Assembly (NCBI GenBank): GCA_040400005.1
Contig: JBBARC010000002.1
Location: 62,001-126,000 of the forward strand
Source: JBBARC01 sp040400005
GTDB taxonomy: Bacteria; Pseudomonadota; Alphaproteobacteria; Acetobacterales; Acetobacteraceae
DNA length: 64,000 bases
Reading direction: 5' to 3'
In this document: positions 9,502 to 19,329 of the stretch, piece by piece
Layout: each line of letters begins with the position of its first letter
Position numbering within the stretch: position 1 is the first letter of the stretch
Notes under the pieces: generated by a model
Seen by the model: only the letters and a program-made list of their open reading frames with translations
Told to the model about the DNA's origin: nothing
The model's database searches: none
Made by a program: the position numbers and the translations under genes

Positions 9502-11025
9502 TCAGCCTGGCGCTTTCCCCTCAGCGCGCCCGCGTAACGGCAGTTCAGGCAGAAAAACCGCAATCCCCGCCGCAAGGGTGGCGATCAGACAGCAGGTGAG
9601 AAAAATACTGCTCAGCGCATGCCCGTAAGCCCCTGAAATCGCAGCCCGCGCCCCCGGTGATAGGGCCCGCAAGGCGCCCAAACCGTGTTCCAGCACTGCA
9701 TCGCCCCCCGCACGTCCCGGGCCGCCGGCGAGATCGGGTGGCAGGCGAGACTGCAACGATGCCGCCAGCAACATGCCGGCCAAAGCCACGCCAAACGCTG
9801 CCCCTAACGACCGGAAAAACGCCAACGTGGCGGTGGCTACCCCCAAATCGCGCGGCCGCACGCCGTTTTGCACCGCCGTTGTGATGTTGGGCATGACCAG
9901 CCCAGACCCCAACCCGAGCAACACCAGCAGCCCTTCAAACCCCGCCGTACCGATGCCACGCGCAACCGCTGCCGCCAGCAACCCATAAGATACGGCGGCC
10001 ACACTCAACCCAATCACCGGCAACCGCCGGTAGCGCCCGGTGCGCGCAACAAACCGCCCGCCCGCAATGGAGGTTACAATAATGCCGCCCATAATCGGCG
10101 CCATGCGTAAGCCCGCAGCGGTGGCGCTGACCCCGACCACCAGTTGCAAATACAGCGGAATAAACACCGTGGCGCAGGCCAGCGCGGCCAGCGACAAAAA
10201 CATGCACGCCGCCCCGCGGGTAAACACCGGTGTTACAAACAATCGCGGCGGCAGCGCCGGGCTGCGCACACTGCGTTCCACCACCACCAGGCCCGCCAGT
10301 AGCGCAAGCGTTGCCGCCAGCAAGGCCAAAATAACGCCCGATCCCCACGGGTAGACAACGCCGCCCCAGCTTAGCGCCAGCATACCAGTGCAGGTAGCAC
10401 TTATCAGCAAGCCAAAGCCGGCAAAATCAATGCGCCGCGCCACCCGTGCCGCCTGCGGCCGCAATGACGCCGATATCATCACCAGCGACACCAGCCCCAC
10501 CGGCAGATTAATGTAAAAAATCCACGGCCAGCTCAGCGCGTCCGTTATCACCCCGCCGACCAGCGGCCCGGCCACACTGCACACCGCAAATACCGCGGTG
10601 ACAAACCCCTGATAATAGCCTCGCTCGGCCGGCGGCACGATATCGGCCAGTGCTGTCTGCGTCAGCGTCAGCAACCCGCCCGCGCCAAGCCCCTGCACCG
10701 TTCGAAACGCAATCAACTGCGCCATGCTCTGCGCTAAGCCGCACAGCATCGACCCCAACACAAAAATCCCGATCGAGACAAAAAACGCCGGTTTGCGGCC
10801 AAACTGATCCGATAGGCGCCCATACAGCGGCGTGGTGGCAGTGGCCGCCACGGCAAACGCAGTCACCACCCAGGATATATGCGCAAGCCCGCCCAAATCG
10901 CTGACAATACGCGGCAGCGCTGGGCCAACGATGTTACCGTCAAGGGATGCCAACGATAGCGCCAGCAGCAAGCCAATCAGGGCGCGGTTAATTTCACCGC
11001 GGTCGGCTTGCGTGGGGGTGGTCAT
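9502..11025 (-). CDS. MFS multidrug transporter, DHA2 (14-TMS) family
   Basis: A 507-residue inner-membrane protein with about 14 hydrophobic segments. It carries the DHA2/EmrB signature in TM1 (LASLDGNIVGPALPRI), the motif-A loop GRLSDQFGRKPAFF, and motif C in TM5 (GFVTAVFAVCSVAGPLVGG). It is a proton-coupled efflux pump, most likely for drugs or toxic organics. No EmrA-like membrane-fusion partner or TetR regulator is adjacent, so it is probably a stand-alone pump. The residue usually Q or R in the LDxTIV motif is G here (LDGNIV). The exact substrates cannot be determined. Confidence 0.92.
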   Translation of the reverse strand: MTTPTQADRGEINRALIGLLLALSLASLDGNIVGPALPRIVSDLGGLAHISWVVTAFAVAATATTPLYGRLSDQFGRKPAFFVSIGIFVLGSMLCGLAQSMAQLIAFRTVQGLGAGGLLTLTQTALADIVPPAERGYYQGFVTAVFAVCSVAGPLVGGVITDALSWPWIFYINLPVGLVSLVMISASLRPQAARVARRIDFAGFGLLISATCTGMLALSWGGVVYPWGSGVILALLAATLALLAGLVVVERSVRSPALPPRLFVTPVFTRGAACMFLSLAALACATVFIPLYLQLVVGVSATAAGLRMAPIMGGIIVTSIAGGRFVARTGRYRRLPVIGLSVAAVSYGLLAAAVARGIGTAGFEGLLVLLGLGSGLVMPNITTAVQNGVRPRDLGVATATLAFFRSLGAAFGVALAGMLLAASLQSRLPPDLAGGPGRAGGDAVLEHGLGALRALSPGARAAISGAYGHALSSIFLTCCLIATLAAGIAVFLPELPLRGRAEGKAPG

Positions 11026-11406
11026 CGGTGAGACTCTTTTTTTTATGAGGCAGATTCAGGATTCTAGTGTGACGCCGGTGGTGAACAACTCGGTCGGGTT
11101 ACGGCTATTTAGCACCTTGATGTGGCGATCGTTCAAGAGGTTCGGTGCGCGGTGCTGATCTGGGAGGCGCCAAACGCCACCCGAGGCGCACGGTGATTTG
11201 GTGCCCCAGGCGCCACGTCATAAACGGTCATTGCTTACCCCCTGCGTGTGGCCAGCGATTTACCCTGGCCGCAAGATGGGTTCCTCTCAGCCGCGTGGGG
11301 CAGCCACGCTGGATCGGCGGTTTGCTGTCGTTTTTTAAGAGGATACCGCAGTCGGTTGGCTGGCCGGATGGGTGGGCGCCACCGTCACCTTGGCCCTGCG
11401 GCCACG

Positions 11407-11447
<41 letters not shown>

Positions 11448-11747
11448 CCGCGCTTTGCAGGTAGCCAATCGCGCCCAACAAATTACGCGCCTGTGGGTTG
11501 CCGCGCGGGCCAAAGTTTCTGTCAGCCCGCCCTTGGGCAAGGGCTTCAACCTTATGTCTTGGCGGCGGGACGGCACGATGGCGCCTTAAAGGGCGTAAGC
11601 GGGACCATAGGGGGGCGGCCCGCTAGCAGGCGATTAAAACCGCATTTTCCAAGCCCATACCACCCGTGCGAATGCCGCTCGGCGAGCCGGCATGGCAAGG
11701 TGGCGCGGGGTATCTGGCAGCGGCGGTTTTGGCAGCACACCATGCGC

Positions 11748-11781
11748 GATGCCCGGGCCGCGATGCCCGGGCCGCGATGAC
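11748..11781. repeat. 14-bp tandem repeat (GATGCCCGGGCCGC)
   Basis: Two perfect copies (11748-11761, 11762-11775) followed by a degenerate GATGAC start of a third, in the gene-free stretch. Confidence 0.85.
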
Positions 11782-11949
11782 CGCGATGACGCAGCCCACA
11801 TGGACGACATCCTTTTTAACCCGGTGGAACAGGGGCCGGTGAAGCATGGACGTGAGGCAAAGTGAAGAAACTTCGTTCTAACGCGGCTACAACAGATTGC
11901 CCTGTGGTGCAGAATTTCGTTGCGAATGGCCGCTTTCGCCCTGCCCCGG

Positions 11950-12357
11950 TCAGCCCCCGCCCACCGCCAAACTGTAAACAACCTTGCCTAGCGCGCCGAA
12001 CAGCAAAACCGCGCTGGCCAGCGCCTGGATCATGAAACCCAGGCCGCGCTTGGCCGGATCTGCCATGTAGCCAATGGCATAAACCAGCCGGCCGACGATC
12101 CACACAACGCCCATAGCGGCCGCCGCCGGTTCGTTCACGTAAACCGCAAACAACCACAGGCTGGCGAGGAAAATAGGCAGCCATTCCAGGGTGTTGGTCT
12201 GCACCCGCACGGCGCGATCGAGCTGCGGGTCGCCGGTCATGGCGGGGGCTTTGATGCCGGATTTGCTGCGCGCCTGGCCCACTTGCATGCCCATCCAGAC
12301 ATACGCCAGCAGCGACAGCAGGGTTACCACGGCGGTTAGACGGTGTTCCATCATCAT
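11950..12357 (-). CDS. MAPEG-family membrane protein
   Basis: A 135-residue protein beginning MMMEHRLTAVVTLLSLLAYV, with three ATGs in a row (12357, 12354, 12351) and GGGGA just upstream. There are four hydrophobic segments. The loop after TM1 has the MAPEG-like RVQTNTLEWLPIFLASLW, corresponding to the family's RxxxNxxE glutathione-binding region. Bacterial MAPEG members are glutathione transferase/peroxidase-like or of unknown role. It stands alone next to the gene-free stretch. The family call is good but the activity is unproven. Confidence 0.85.
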   Translation of the reverse strand: MMMEHRLTAVVTLLSLLAYVWMGMQVGQARSKSGIKAPAMTGDPQLDRAVRVQTNTLEWLPIFLASLWLFAVYVNEPAAAAMGVVWIVGRLVYAIGYMADPAKRGLGFMIQALASAVLLFGALGKVVYSLAVGGG

Positions 12358-12504
12358 GTGCGCATCCCCAAAAAGCGGCGATTGAAGCCTCGCCCGTCGG
12401 GCTACCATGCCACGCTTTTGTGGCGCCGGTAACCGGCCAATTGCGTTGGGTTTTAGGCCAGGTGTTTTGCCCCGGCATGGCGGCCGTTGTGCGCGTTTTG
12501 GGTT

Positions 12505-12542
12505 GTGCGTTTTCAGTCGTGCGTTTTCAGTCGTGCGTTTTC
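12505..12542. repeat. 14-bp tandem repeat (GTGCGTTTTCAGTC)
   Basis: Two perfect units (12505-12518, 12519-12532) and a third that diverges after GTGCGTTTTC, in the spacer between the MAPEG gene and the divergent DUF1003 gene. Confidence 0.85.
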
Positions 12543-12653
12543 GGGCAACACTCACGGTGTCAGCCGGTTGGCGGGTTGTTGTGCGCGTGTCATTACTGCA
12601 GGGCAATTGTGTGCCGCCAAACCGGCGGGGCGCCAACGGATACGGAGCACCGC

Positions 12654-13163
12654 ATGGATACGCAGCAACGCCACGCCTTTCGCTTTCATCTGCCGCATGT
12701 GCACCTGGCCTCGACCTTCGGCGATGATTGGTTCGCCCTGAAAGCCGAGGCGTTTGCACGGTTTTTCGGCACCCCGGTATTCCTGATCGGCCAAACGATT
12801 GTCGTTGGCATCTGGATTGTGCTGAACGCTGCGGGGGTTGTGCATTTCGACATCTACCCGTTCATTCTGCTCAATTTAGCATTCAGCCTGCAGGCGGCGT
12901 ACGCCGCACCGCTTATTCTGCTGGCACAAACCCGCCAATCAGACCGCGACAAGGTGCACGCGCTGGCCGATGCCGAACACCGCGAGGCGTTGAACCAGGC
13001 CAGCATGGAGCGGCAAGATGCTTCCGCCGCGCAAACGGCGTTGCTGGTGGATTTGATGCAGCAAAATACCCAGTTAACCGAAACGGTGCATCAACTGGTG
13101 GCACGGGTGGAAGCGCTGACCCAGGATGTTCACCGCCGGATCAGTGCGCCACCAGCTGGGTAA
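12654..13163 (+). CDS. DUF1003 membrane protein
   Basis: A 169-residue protein. The ATG at 12654 follows CGGAG at a good distance, and upstream in-frame starts have no ribosome site and poor content. The body matches DUF1003: GDDWFALKAEAFARFFGTPVF, a first TM (VVGIWIVLNAAG), the conserved FDIYPFILLNLAFSLQAAYAAPLIL second TM, and QTRQSDRDK. A coiled-coil-prone helical tail follows (SMERQDASAAQTALLVDL, QQNTQLTETVHQLVARVEAL). The family is common in bacteria and its function is unknown. It is divergent from the MAPEG gene and convergent with the alpha-E operon. Confidence 0.87.
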   Translation: MDTQQRHAFRFHLPHVHLASTFGDDWFALKAEAFARFFGTPVFLIGQTIVVGIWIVLNAAGVVHFDIYPFILLNLAFSLQAAYAAPLILLAQTRQSDRDKVHALADAEHREALNQASMERQDASAAQTALLVDLMQQNTQLTETVHQLVARVEALTQDVHRRISAPPAG

Positions 13164-13211
13164 GGGTTGCGGGCGTGCACCGTTGGGGCACGCCCCGGTT
13201 TGGCGGGCGCT

Positions 13212-14213
13212 CTAATCTGCCGCCACATCCGCCGGCGGGCGCCAAAAATTATCTGCCATCACGTCGGCCAGCAGGCTGAACTGCAACTGCACCCAATCCA
13301 AAAATTCGTGCAGGCCGCGGTCAACAATTTGCGAAATGCTTTGGTCCATCAAGGCTGCGCGCAATTCATCCAAACATTCCAGCGCCGCATAGCCACCGCG
13401 CAGGCCATAGCCCGAGCTTAATTGGGTGAGATAGGTTTCTATCTGATACGCACTTAGCACAATGGATCGCGGAAACGAATGGTTGAGCAGCAAAAAACCG
13501 GCAACCGCGGTGGGCGTCATGCCGCTGGGGTAAACCCGGCGAAACGCATGGTAGCCGGCGGCCGCCCGCAGCAACGCATGCCACTGGTTGACATCCTGCG
13601 CGCCACCGACATCGCTAACGGCCGGCAGAATCGTGTGGTATTTTATATCGACCAGCCGGGATGTTTGATCGCCGCGTTCGAGATATTTGCCGATCGAATA
13701 AAACGCCCAGCCTTGATCGCGAAACAGCGTGCCCTCAGTGATGCCGGTATGGGTTTGGCAGGATTCTTTCAAAAACCCGCAAATTTGAGATAGGCGGGAG
13801 GTGCGCGCATCATCTGGGGTAAACATCCGCACCCGATTATAAAACATATTTATTTGTGACCACATTTCGGTAGAAATCAGCGGCCGTAATGTGCGCGCAT
13901 TTTCGCGGGCGGCAAACAAGGTGGCGGCAATCGAATTGGGGTTTTCGCGGTCGTTTAGATAAAATTGCAGCACGGTTTCGGCCGTAGCGGTTTCGTGTTT
14001 GGCAAAAAACCGTTTTTCATCGGCGTTGATTTGCACGACAGATTTCCAGCCGCGCAGATCGGCGCCATGGCGCACAAACGTGTCTGTTACATCCAAGATG
14101 CGGGCGAGATTTTCTACCCGTTCCATATAGCGCCCGAGCCAGAATAAACATTCAGCATAGCGCGATAACAGTAACGGGCTGCCGCGCGACATACTATCCT
14201 CGGTCATGGCCAC
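13212..14213 (-). CDS. alpha-E domain protein
   Basis: A 333-residue, almost entirely helical protein of the alpha-E family (COG2307). The N-terminus LLSRYAECLFWLGRYMERVENLARIL is diagnostic, and the later GDQTSRLVDIKYHTILP and FLLLNHSFPRSIVLSAYQIE segments are also typical. Family knowledge: alpha-E proteins co-occur with circularly permuted ATP-grasp ligases and transglutaminase-like proteins and are predicted to take part in making or modifying peptides. No biochemical role is established. Its start is 5 bp after the stop of the ATP-grasp gene, so the two are certainly translated from one message. Confidence 0.92.
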   Translation of the reverse strand: MAMTEDSMSRGSPLLLSRYAECLFWLGRYMERVENLARILDVTDTFVRHGADLRGWKSVVQINADEKRFFAKHETATAETVLQFYLNDRENPNSIAATLFAARENARTLRPLISTEMWSQINMFYNRVRMFTPDDARTSRLSQICGFLKESCQTHTGITEGTLFRDQGWAFYSIGKYLERGDQTSRLVDIKYHTILPAVSDVGGAQDVNQWHALLRAAAGYHAFRRVYPSGMTPTAVAGFLLLNHSFPRSIVLSAYQIETYLTQLSSGYGLRGGYAALECLDELRAALMDQSISQIVDRGLHEFLDWVQLQFSLLADVMADNFWRPPADVAAD

Positions 14214-14218
14214 CCCCC

Positions 14219-15673
14219 CTATTCCAACACCCAGGTGTCTTTAGATCCACCGCCCTGCGATGAATTCACCACAATCGATCCTTCGCGCAACGCCACCCGC
14301 GACAGCCCGCCCGGCAACACCCAGGTATCGCGCCCGGTAATGGCAAAGGGCCGCAAATCGACATGGCGTGGCGCCAGGCGCCCGCCGCATAAAGTGGGCG
14401 ATACCGATAGTTTTATCATTGGCTGGCTGATGTAATTTTCCGGGTCATCGAGCAATTTATCGCGGAATTCGGCGAGTTCCTGAGCACTGGCATGCGGGCC
14501 AATAATCAAACCATAGCCACCGGATTCGCCCACCGGCTTGACCACCAGTTCATTTAAATGATCCAGCGTGTAGGAAAGCCCTTCGCGTTCGGCGCAAATA
14601 TTGGTTTGCACATTCGCCAGTATCGCATCTTCATCGAGATAATACCGAATGATGCGTGGCATGTAGGCGTAGATGGCTTTATCATCGGCAACCCCCGTGC
14701 CCACCGCATTGGCAAGTGCCACATTGCCGCGGCGCCAGGCATCCATCAGCCCGCGCACACCCAGCGTGCTATCGGGGCGGAACACCGCGGGATCGAGATA
14801 ATCATCGTTTAAGCGCCGGTAAATCGCATGCACCGGTGCCAACCCGGCAGTTGTGCGCATAAACACCCGATGGTTATCAACGATGAGATCGCTGCCTTCG
14901 ACCAGCGGCACACCCATTTCGCGGGCCAAAAAAATGTGTTCAAAATAGGCCGAATTATAAATGCCCGGTGATAACAGCACCACCTGCGGGTCGCTTACCG
15001 CACTGGGGGCAATTTGCGCCAGAGCGGCGTGTAACTGCATGCCGTAATTGCTCACCGGCCGCACGGCAATACCATCGATCAAATCTGGAAACATGCGCAG
15101 CATCATGTGGCGGTTTTCGACCACATACGAAACGCCGGATGGGGTGCGGGCGTTATCCTCCAGAACCAAAAACTGGCCGTGTTCATCGCGCACAATATCG
15201 GTGCCGCAGACATGAACGTAGGTGCCGTGGGGCACATTCAGCCCGATCATCTCAGGGCGAAAATTTTCGTTACCCAAAACCAGTTTCGCCGGCACGATGC
15301 CATCTTTAAGGATTTTCTGATCGTGATAAATATCCCAGATAAATTTGTTGAGTGCTGCCACCCGCTGGCGCACGCCGCGTTCGATGACATCCCATTCGGT
15401 GGCGGTTAAAATGCGCGGGATCAGGTCGAACGGCAATATGCGGTCGATCGCATCTTTTTCCGAATACACGGTAAAGGTAATACCCAGATTATAGAGCTCG
15501 GCTTCGGCAATTTCCGCACGCCGGCGCAAATCATCCGGGGCGATGCGGGCGATGCGGGCGAGCACATCGGCGATCCGCGGATCGCGCTTGGCGCCATCTA
15601 GCATTTCACAATAGAATCCGTTGTGGTCGTAACCATCGAGCAATCCGGCAGTTTTACCGTCAGCTACGGTCAT
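14219..15673 (-). CDS. circularly permuted ATP-grasp amidoligase
   Basis: A 484-residue protein of the type 2 circularly permuted ATP-grasp family (COG2308). Seen features are YDHNGFYCEMLDGAKRDPR at the start, FRPEMIGLNVPHGTYVHVCG, the VLEDNARTPSGVSYVVENR loop, VLLSPGIYNSAYFEHIFLAR and the glycine-rich ATP loop KPVGESGGYGLIIGP. These enzymes are predicted to join a carboxylate to an amine using ATP. It is followed 5 bp later by the alpha-E gene, the standard partner. It is separated from the upstream transglutaminase by 147 bp containing a 15-bp tandem repeat, so it may have its own promoter or be read through. Confidence 0.93.
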   Translation of the reverse strand: MTVADGKTAGLLDGYDHNGFYCEMLDGAKRDPRIADVLARIARIAPDDLRRRAEIAEAELYNLGITFTVYSEKDAIDRILPFDLIPRILTATEWDVIERGVRQRVAALNKFIWDIYHDQKILKDGIVPAKLVLGNENFRPEMIGLNVPHGTYVHVCGTDIVRDEHGQFLVLEDNARTPSGVSYVVENRHMMLRMFPDLIDGIAVRPVSNYGMQLHAALAQIAPSAVSDPQVVLLSPGIYNSAYFEHIFLAREMGVPLVEGSDLIVDNHRVFMRTTAGLAPVHAIYRRLNDDYLDPAVFRPDSTLGVRGLMDAWRRGNVALANAVGTGVADDKAIYAYMPRIIRYYLDEDAILANVQTNICAEREGLSYTLDHLNELVVKPVGESGGYGLIIGPHASAQELAEFRDKLLDDPENYISQPMIKLSVSPTLCGGRLAPRHVDLRPFAITGRDTWVLPGGLSRVALREGSIVVNSSQGGGSKDTWVLE

Positions 15674-15773
15674 CGTTAGATCCTTCCCAAAACTGCTGCA
15701 CGGGTGCCAAACTCATGTCCGCCAGCCGCGCGATGCAAACCACAGGCCAGCACGCCGCCCTTATCAAGCCCGT

Positions 15774-15810
15774 CTGTTTTATGCCCACCTGTTTTATGCC
15801 CACCTGTTTT
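15774..15810. repeat. 15-bp tandem repeat (CTGTTTTATGCCCAC)
   Basis: Two perfect units (15774-15788, 15789-15803) and a partial third, in the 147-bp spacer between the transglutaminase and ATP-grasp genes. Confidence 0.85.
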
Positions 15811-15820
15811 ACGCGAGCCA

Positions 15821-16714
15821 TTATGATGTGCGCACCGGCATTTCTGCCGGTTCTAAATCAACACTGACCCGCACTTTATGCGCGCCACCACCGAGGATAA
15901 CCCCAAGCACCGGGCTGACATCGGCAAAATCGCGCCCGTAGGCCAGCACCACGTGTTCATCGGCGACAATCACGCCGTTGGTGGGATCGACATCGAGCCA
16001 GCCGTGCGCCGGACCCAGCCAGCACGACACCCAGGCGTGCGATTGGTCGGCGCCGCGCAGTTTTTTGCCGCCCGGCGGTGGCCGTGTGCGAATGTAGCCC
16101 GATGCATAGCGCGCCGGCAGCCCGAGTGCGCGTAAGCCGGCGATCATAAGATGGGAAAAATCCTGACAGACACCGGCTTTTTGCGCTAGAATTGTTGCAA
16201 GCGACGTGCCGATTTCGCTGGCATCGGTGCGAAAGGCGAATTCGCGCCGTATGCGCATAGTGAGATCAACCAGCCCCGCCATCACCGCGCAACCGGGTGG
16301 GAAGCTGACCGCGCTGTAGGCGCGCATGGCCGCAAACGGCATAATCATTGGGCTGGCATAGAGAAATTCTGTGCATTCCACGGTATCTACCCCGCCTTTG
16401 GCTGCCGCCTGGACCACGGCTTCCCACGCCAGTGTAGCATCGGCATCGGGGCACGGCTGGCGGCCGATTTCCACCACGGCATCAAGTACCACGGCGAATC
16501 GTGGGTGCGGCGTATCCATAAACAGCCAGCCGGCACCGTTACCGAAGCAATCTAGCCCGGTGACAAAATGGCTTGGTTGAGGGGTTGCGTTAATGCTGCT
16601 GGAAATGACCCGCTGCCACGGCAATGTGCGCAGGCCCAAATGCACATAATGCGTTGCCACATCGACATCGCGCACATAATCGTAGCGCGTTTCGTGGCGT
16701 AATTTGTAAATCAT
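15821..16714 (-). CDS. transglutaminase-like protein of the alpha-E/ATP-grasp system
   Basis: A 297-residue protein. The N-terminal beta domain starts MIYKLRHETRYDYVRDVDVA. The transglutaminase core has an intact papain-like triad: Cys in KAGVCQDFSHL, His in QSHAWVSCWL, and Asp in WLDVDPTNG. There is no signal peptide, so it acts in the cytoplasm. Family knowledge: this COG1305 subgroup travels with alpha-E and ATP-grasp genes and is thought to be a peptidase or transamidase in the same pathway. Its ATG overlaps the end of the upstream ATP-grasp/alpha-E fusion by 4 bp (ATGA), indicating coupled translation. Confidence 0.92.
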   Translation of the reverse strand: MIYKLRHETRYDYVRDVDVATHYVHLGLRTLPWQRVISSSINATPQPSHFVTGLDCFGNGAGWLFMDTPHPRFAVVLDAVVEIGRQPCPDADATLAWEAVVQAAAKGGVDTVECTEFLYASPMIMPFAAMRAYSAVSFPPGCAVMAGLVDLTMRIRREFAFRTDASEIGTSLATILAQKAGVCQDFSHLMIAGLRALGLPARYASGYIRTRPPPGGKKLRGADQSHAWVSCWLGPAHGWLDVDPTNGVIVADEHVVLAYGRDFADVSPVLGVILGGGAHKVRVSVDLEPAEMPVRTS

Positions 16715-19260
16715 GGCGTGAACACCAGGCCATCCTGGGTTAAATGGGCGGTGGATTGCATCGGCAGCATGGCGAAATAGCGCCGGGTGACGGCATCGGA
16801 TAGGGCTGCGAGCTGGGTTTCAATCGCGCGCAGCCGGTCGTGCATCAGGGCTGCCGTTACCGCCTGATCATCGGCTGCCAGCAGATCGGCGACGATTGAT
16901 CGTGTTTCTGCCAATAAGGGGTCTAGCAAACAGGCAAGCTCAGCCTCTGCCCCGCCGCCCAAAGCTGCCAGTAAGCTGCGCGCCTGGGTGAGCTGGTAGG
17001 CCAGCCCGCGCGGGTTGCCATCATCCGATAGCACCAGATCGAGCACCGGTGCCGGCTGCACCACATTGAGGTAGCGTGCCCGATAGGTGATGGTGCTGTC
17101 ACATAATTCCAGCACCAGGGCCAGGCCGGCCTCGATGCGTTCGGGCCGCTGGTCTAGCGCGTGGCGGATTTGAATGGCAATGCGCTGGGCGCGTTCGATG
17201 CGCCGGCCCAAATCTAAAAACAGCCGCCCGCCGCCGCGCACCATGTTTTCGGCGGCATAGCCCGATACGGTTGCCGAAAATTCCAGCACGCGGCCGCAAA
17301 AATCAGATAGTAACCCGTGCGGCGCCGGCCCTTGCGATAGCTGGCGCGCACTGCGCAGGGCGAGGCGCGCGCCTTTTAAACTGCGCAGGCCTTGGCTAAC
17401 ACTGTGATACATCTCGCCACTTAGGCGGTCGCGCAGCCGCGCTGTCACTTCCTGCACATCGGCGATGAGGCCAGCGACCCTGCCCTTATCATCGGTGAGC
17501 GACTGGTGCAGCGCTTGGGCCAAAATCGCCTGGCCGCTGGCGGTGGTGAGTTCGGCATCGATAATGCGCGCTTCGGCTAAACACGCAGCGAGGACCGCGA
17601 TTTCTGGCATTTCATGGGGCAGCACGGCACCCCGGCCAAGCCGTGCCAACAACGCGCGCAGCAGGCGCACCGCACTATCGAGCCGTTCTAAATAGCGGCC
17701 AAACCAGTAGAAATTGTCGGCAACCCGGCTGGGCAGATCACCAGCGGTACGGCGTATGAGCAGCGCCTGCGAGCCGAGATTGCCAACGCTGCCCAAAATA
17801 TCGCCTTCTTCGCGCAATACCCAGACATCTTTAGAAAGTGCTTCGCGCGGCAACGCACCACCGGCGATATCATCATCGTGCAGCACACGCACAAGCCCCC
17901 CCGGCAGCGGGCGCCAGCCATCGCCATCGGCAATGAGAAAAATGCGCAGAATGACCCCGCGCGGCTCCAGCATATCACCTTCGCCGGTACAGGGTGCCGC
18001 ACTGGCAGCGGCGCGGGGGAAGGCTATAAACCCGCCGGGGTTTTGGGCAATCTCGGCCAGGAGGGCTGCGCGCGCGGTATCGGTTAGCGCCGCCCACACC
18101 AGGGGTTTGGCATCGCCATCTAACGCATCACGGAAAATCATCGTGTCTGGTGCGGCTAACACCGTGCCGCACGCTGTTGGATCGCCCAGCCACAGCACCG
18201 GCATGGATGGCATGGCGAGATCTTCGCCTAGCAAGTTTTTGGCGATATCCGGCAAAAATGCCGCCAGCACCGGGGCTTCGGCGTAGCCCGCACCTGGTGC
18301 ATTGACCACCTGCACCGCCCCTTCGCGCATTGCCTGCAACAACCCAGGCGTGCCGTGGGTTACCGCTGCGCGATCGCTGTGCAGTTCCAGGGGATCAACA
18401 TGGCGGCCATCCTGGCGGCGCATCAACACGTGCACCGGTTGCAGCCCGCGCAGTGTTTTGATCCACACGGCACCGTCGCGCACGGTCAAATCGCCATCTT
18501 CAACCAGCGCCAGGCCCAAAGTACGGGCCAGCGTGACGTGTTCGAACCAGCGCTGATCGCCATGGCCTGGGGTGAGCAGGGCAAGGCCTGGGTTTTGCAC
18601 ACCGGCCGGCACCAGCCGTTGCAGTAGATCCGCCCAGGCATCAAAAAACGGCCGCACTTCCGCCACATCCAAATTGCGGAACAGCTCGGGCAGCACGCGG
18701 GCCATCACCCGGCGATTTTCTAGCACGTAGGCTAAGCCTGCCGGCTGCGCGGTGCGATCTGCCAGCACACGCCAGGCGCCATCGGCACTACGGATTAAAT
18801 CTGCCGCATACAGGGTTACATGCCGCTTTTGGGCAATGCCGCGGCACGCCCGCACGTAGTGCGGTGATGGATACAGCAAGGCCGGCGGCAGCACGCCATC
18901 GGCGAGGAGATGGCGGGCGCCATAGACATCGGCCAGCAGACGCTCGATGACAGTGGCGCGCTGCGCCAGGCGATCGGCGATGTTTAAAAACTCGGTCTCG
19001 GTGAGTAAGAGCGGGATCGGGTCGCAGCGCCACTGGGCCGCCCCTGGCCCCGCCAGCACGGCACTGGCACCGACCTCGGCCAACGCCCGATCGATTTCTG
19101 CCCGCCGTTCGCGCAAGGTTGCCGTGCCTAACCCCAGCAGGGTGCCGAGCATACGCCGCCACGGCGCGCGCAAGCGGCCGCTATTATCGAGCAGCTCGTC
19201 ACGTGATTCTGGCCGGTCATCGGGACGCAGGTCATCGGGACACAGGTCTGGCACCGCCAT
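16711..19260 (-). CDS. ATP-grasp / alpha-E fusion protein
   Basis: About 849 residues. The first 500 or so are a second circularly permuted ATP-grasp domain (RDGAVWIKTLRGLQPVHVLM, VLENRRVMARVLPELF, ALLTPGHGDQRWFEHVTLAR). The last 330 are an alpha-E domain opening with LPSRVADNFYWFGRYLERLD. It is therefore the fused counterpart of the separate genes at 13212-15673. I use the ATG at 19260. An in-frame TTG at 19308 would add 16 residues and neither has a strong ribosome site. A 15-bp direct duplication near the start encodes the repeated CPDDL/RPDDR. The stop of the DUF2126 gene lies 70 bp upstream. Confidence 0.88.
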   Translation of the reverse strand: MAVPDLCPDDLRPDDRPESRDELLDNSGRLRAPWRRMLGTLLGLGTATLRERRAEIDRALAEVGASAVLAGPGAAQWRCDPIPLLLTETEFLNIADRLAQRATVIERLLADVYGARHLLADGVLPPALLYPSPHYVRACRGIAQKRHVTLYAADLIRSADGAWRVLADRTAQPAGLAYVLENRRVMARVLPELFRNLDVAEVRPFFDAWADLLQRLVPAGVQNPGLALLTPGHGDQRWFEHVTLARTLGLALVEDGDLTVRDGAVWIKTLRGLQPVHVLMRRQDGRHVDPLELHSDRAAVTHGTPGLLQAMREGAVQVVNAPGAGYAEAPVLAAFLPDIAKNLLGEDLAMPSMPVLWLGDPTACGTVLAAPDTMIFRDALDGDAKPLVWAALTDTARAALLAEIAQNPGGFIAFPRAAASAAPCTGEGDMLEPRGVILRIFLIADGDGWRPLPGGLVRVLHDDDIAGGALPREALSKDVWVLREEGDILGSVGNLGSQALLIRRTAGDLPSRVADNFYWFGRYLERLDSAVRLLRALLARLGRGAVLPHEMPEIAVLAACLAEARIIDAELTTASGQAILAQALHQSLTDDKGRVAGLIADVQEVTARLRDRLSGEMYHSVSQGLRSLKGARLALRSARQLSQGPAPHGLLSDFCGRVLEFSATVSGYAAENMVRGGGRLFLDLGRRIERAQRIAIQIRHALDQRPERIEAGLALVLELCDSTITYRARYLNVVQPAPVLDLVLSDDGNPRGLAYQLTQARSLLAALGGGAEAELACLLDPLLAETRSIVADLLAADDQAVTAALMHDRLRAIETQLAALSDAVTRRYFAMLPMQSTAHLTQDGLVFTP

Positions 19261-19329
19261 CAGCGCACACCGCCGCGGCTGCGCACCCAACCCGGCGCCA
19301 TCTGGCAAGCCAACCCCACACTAATGCTC

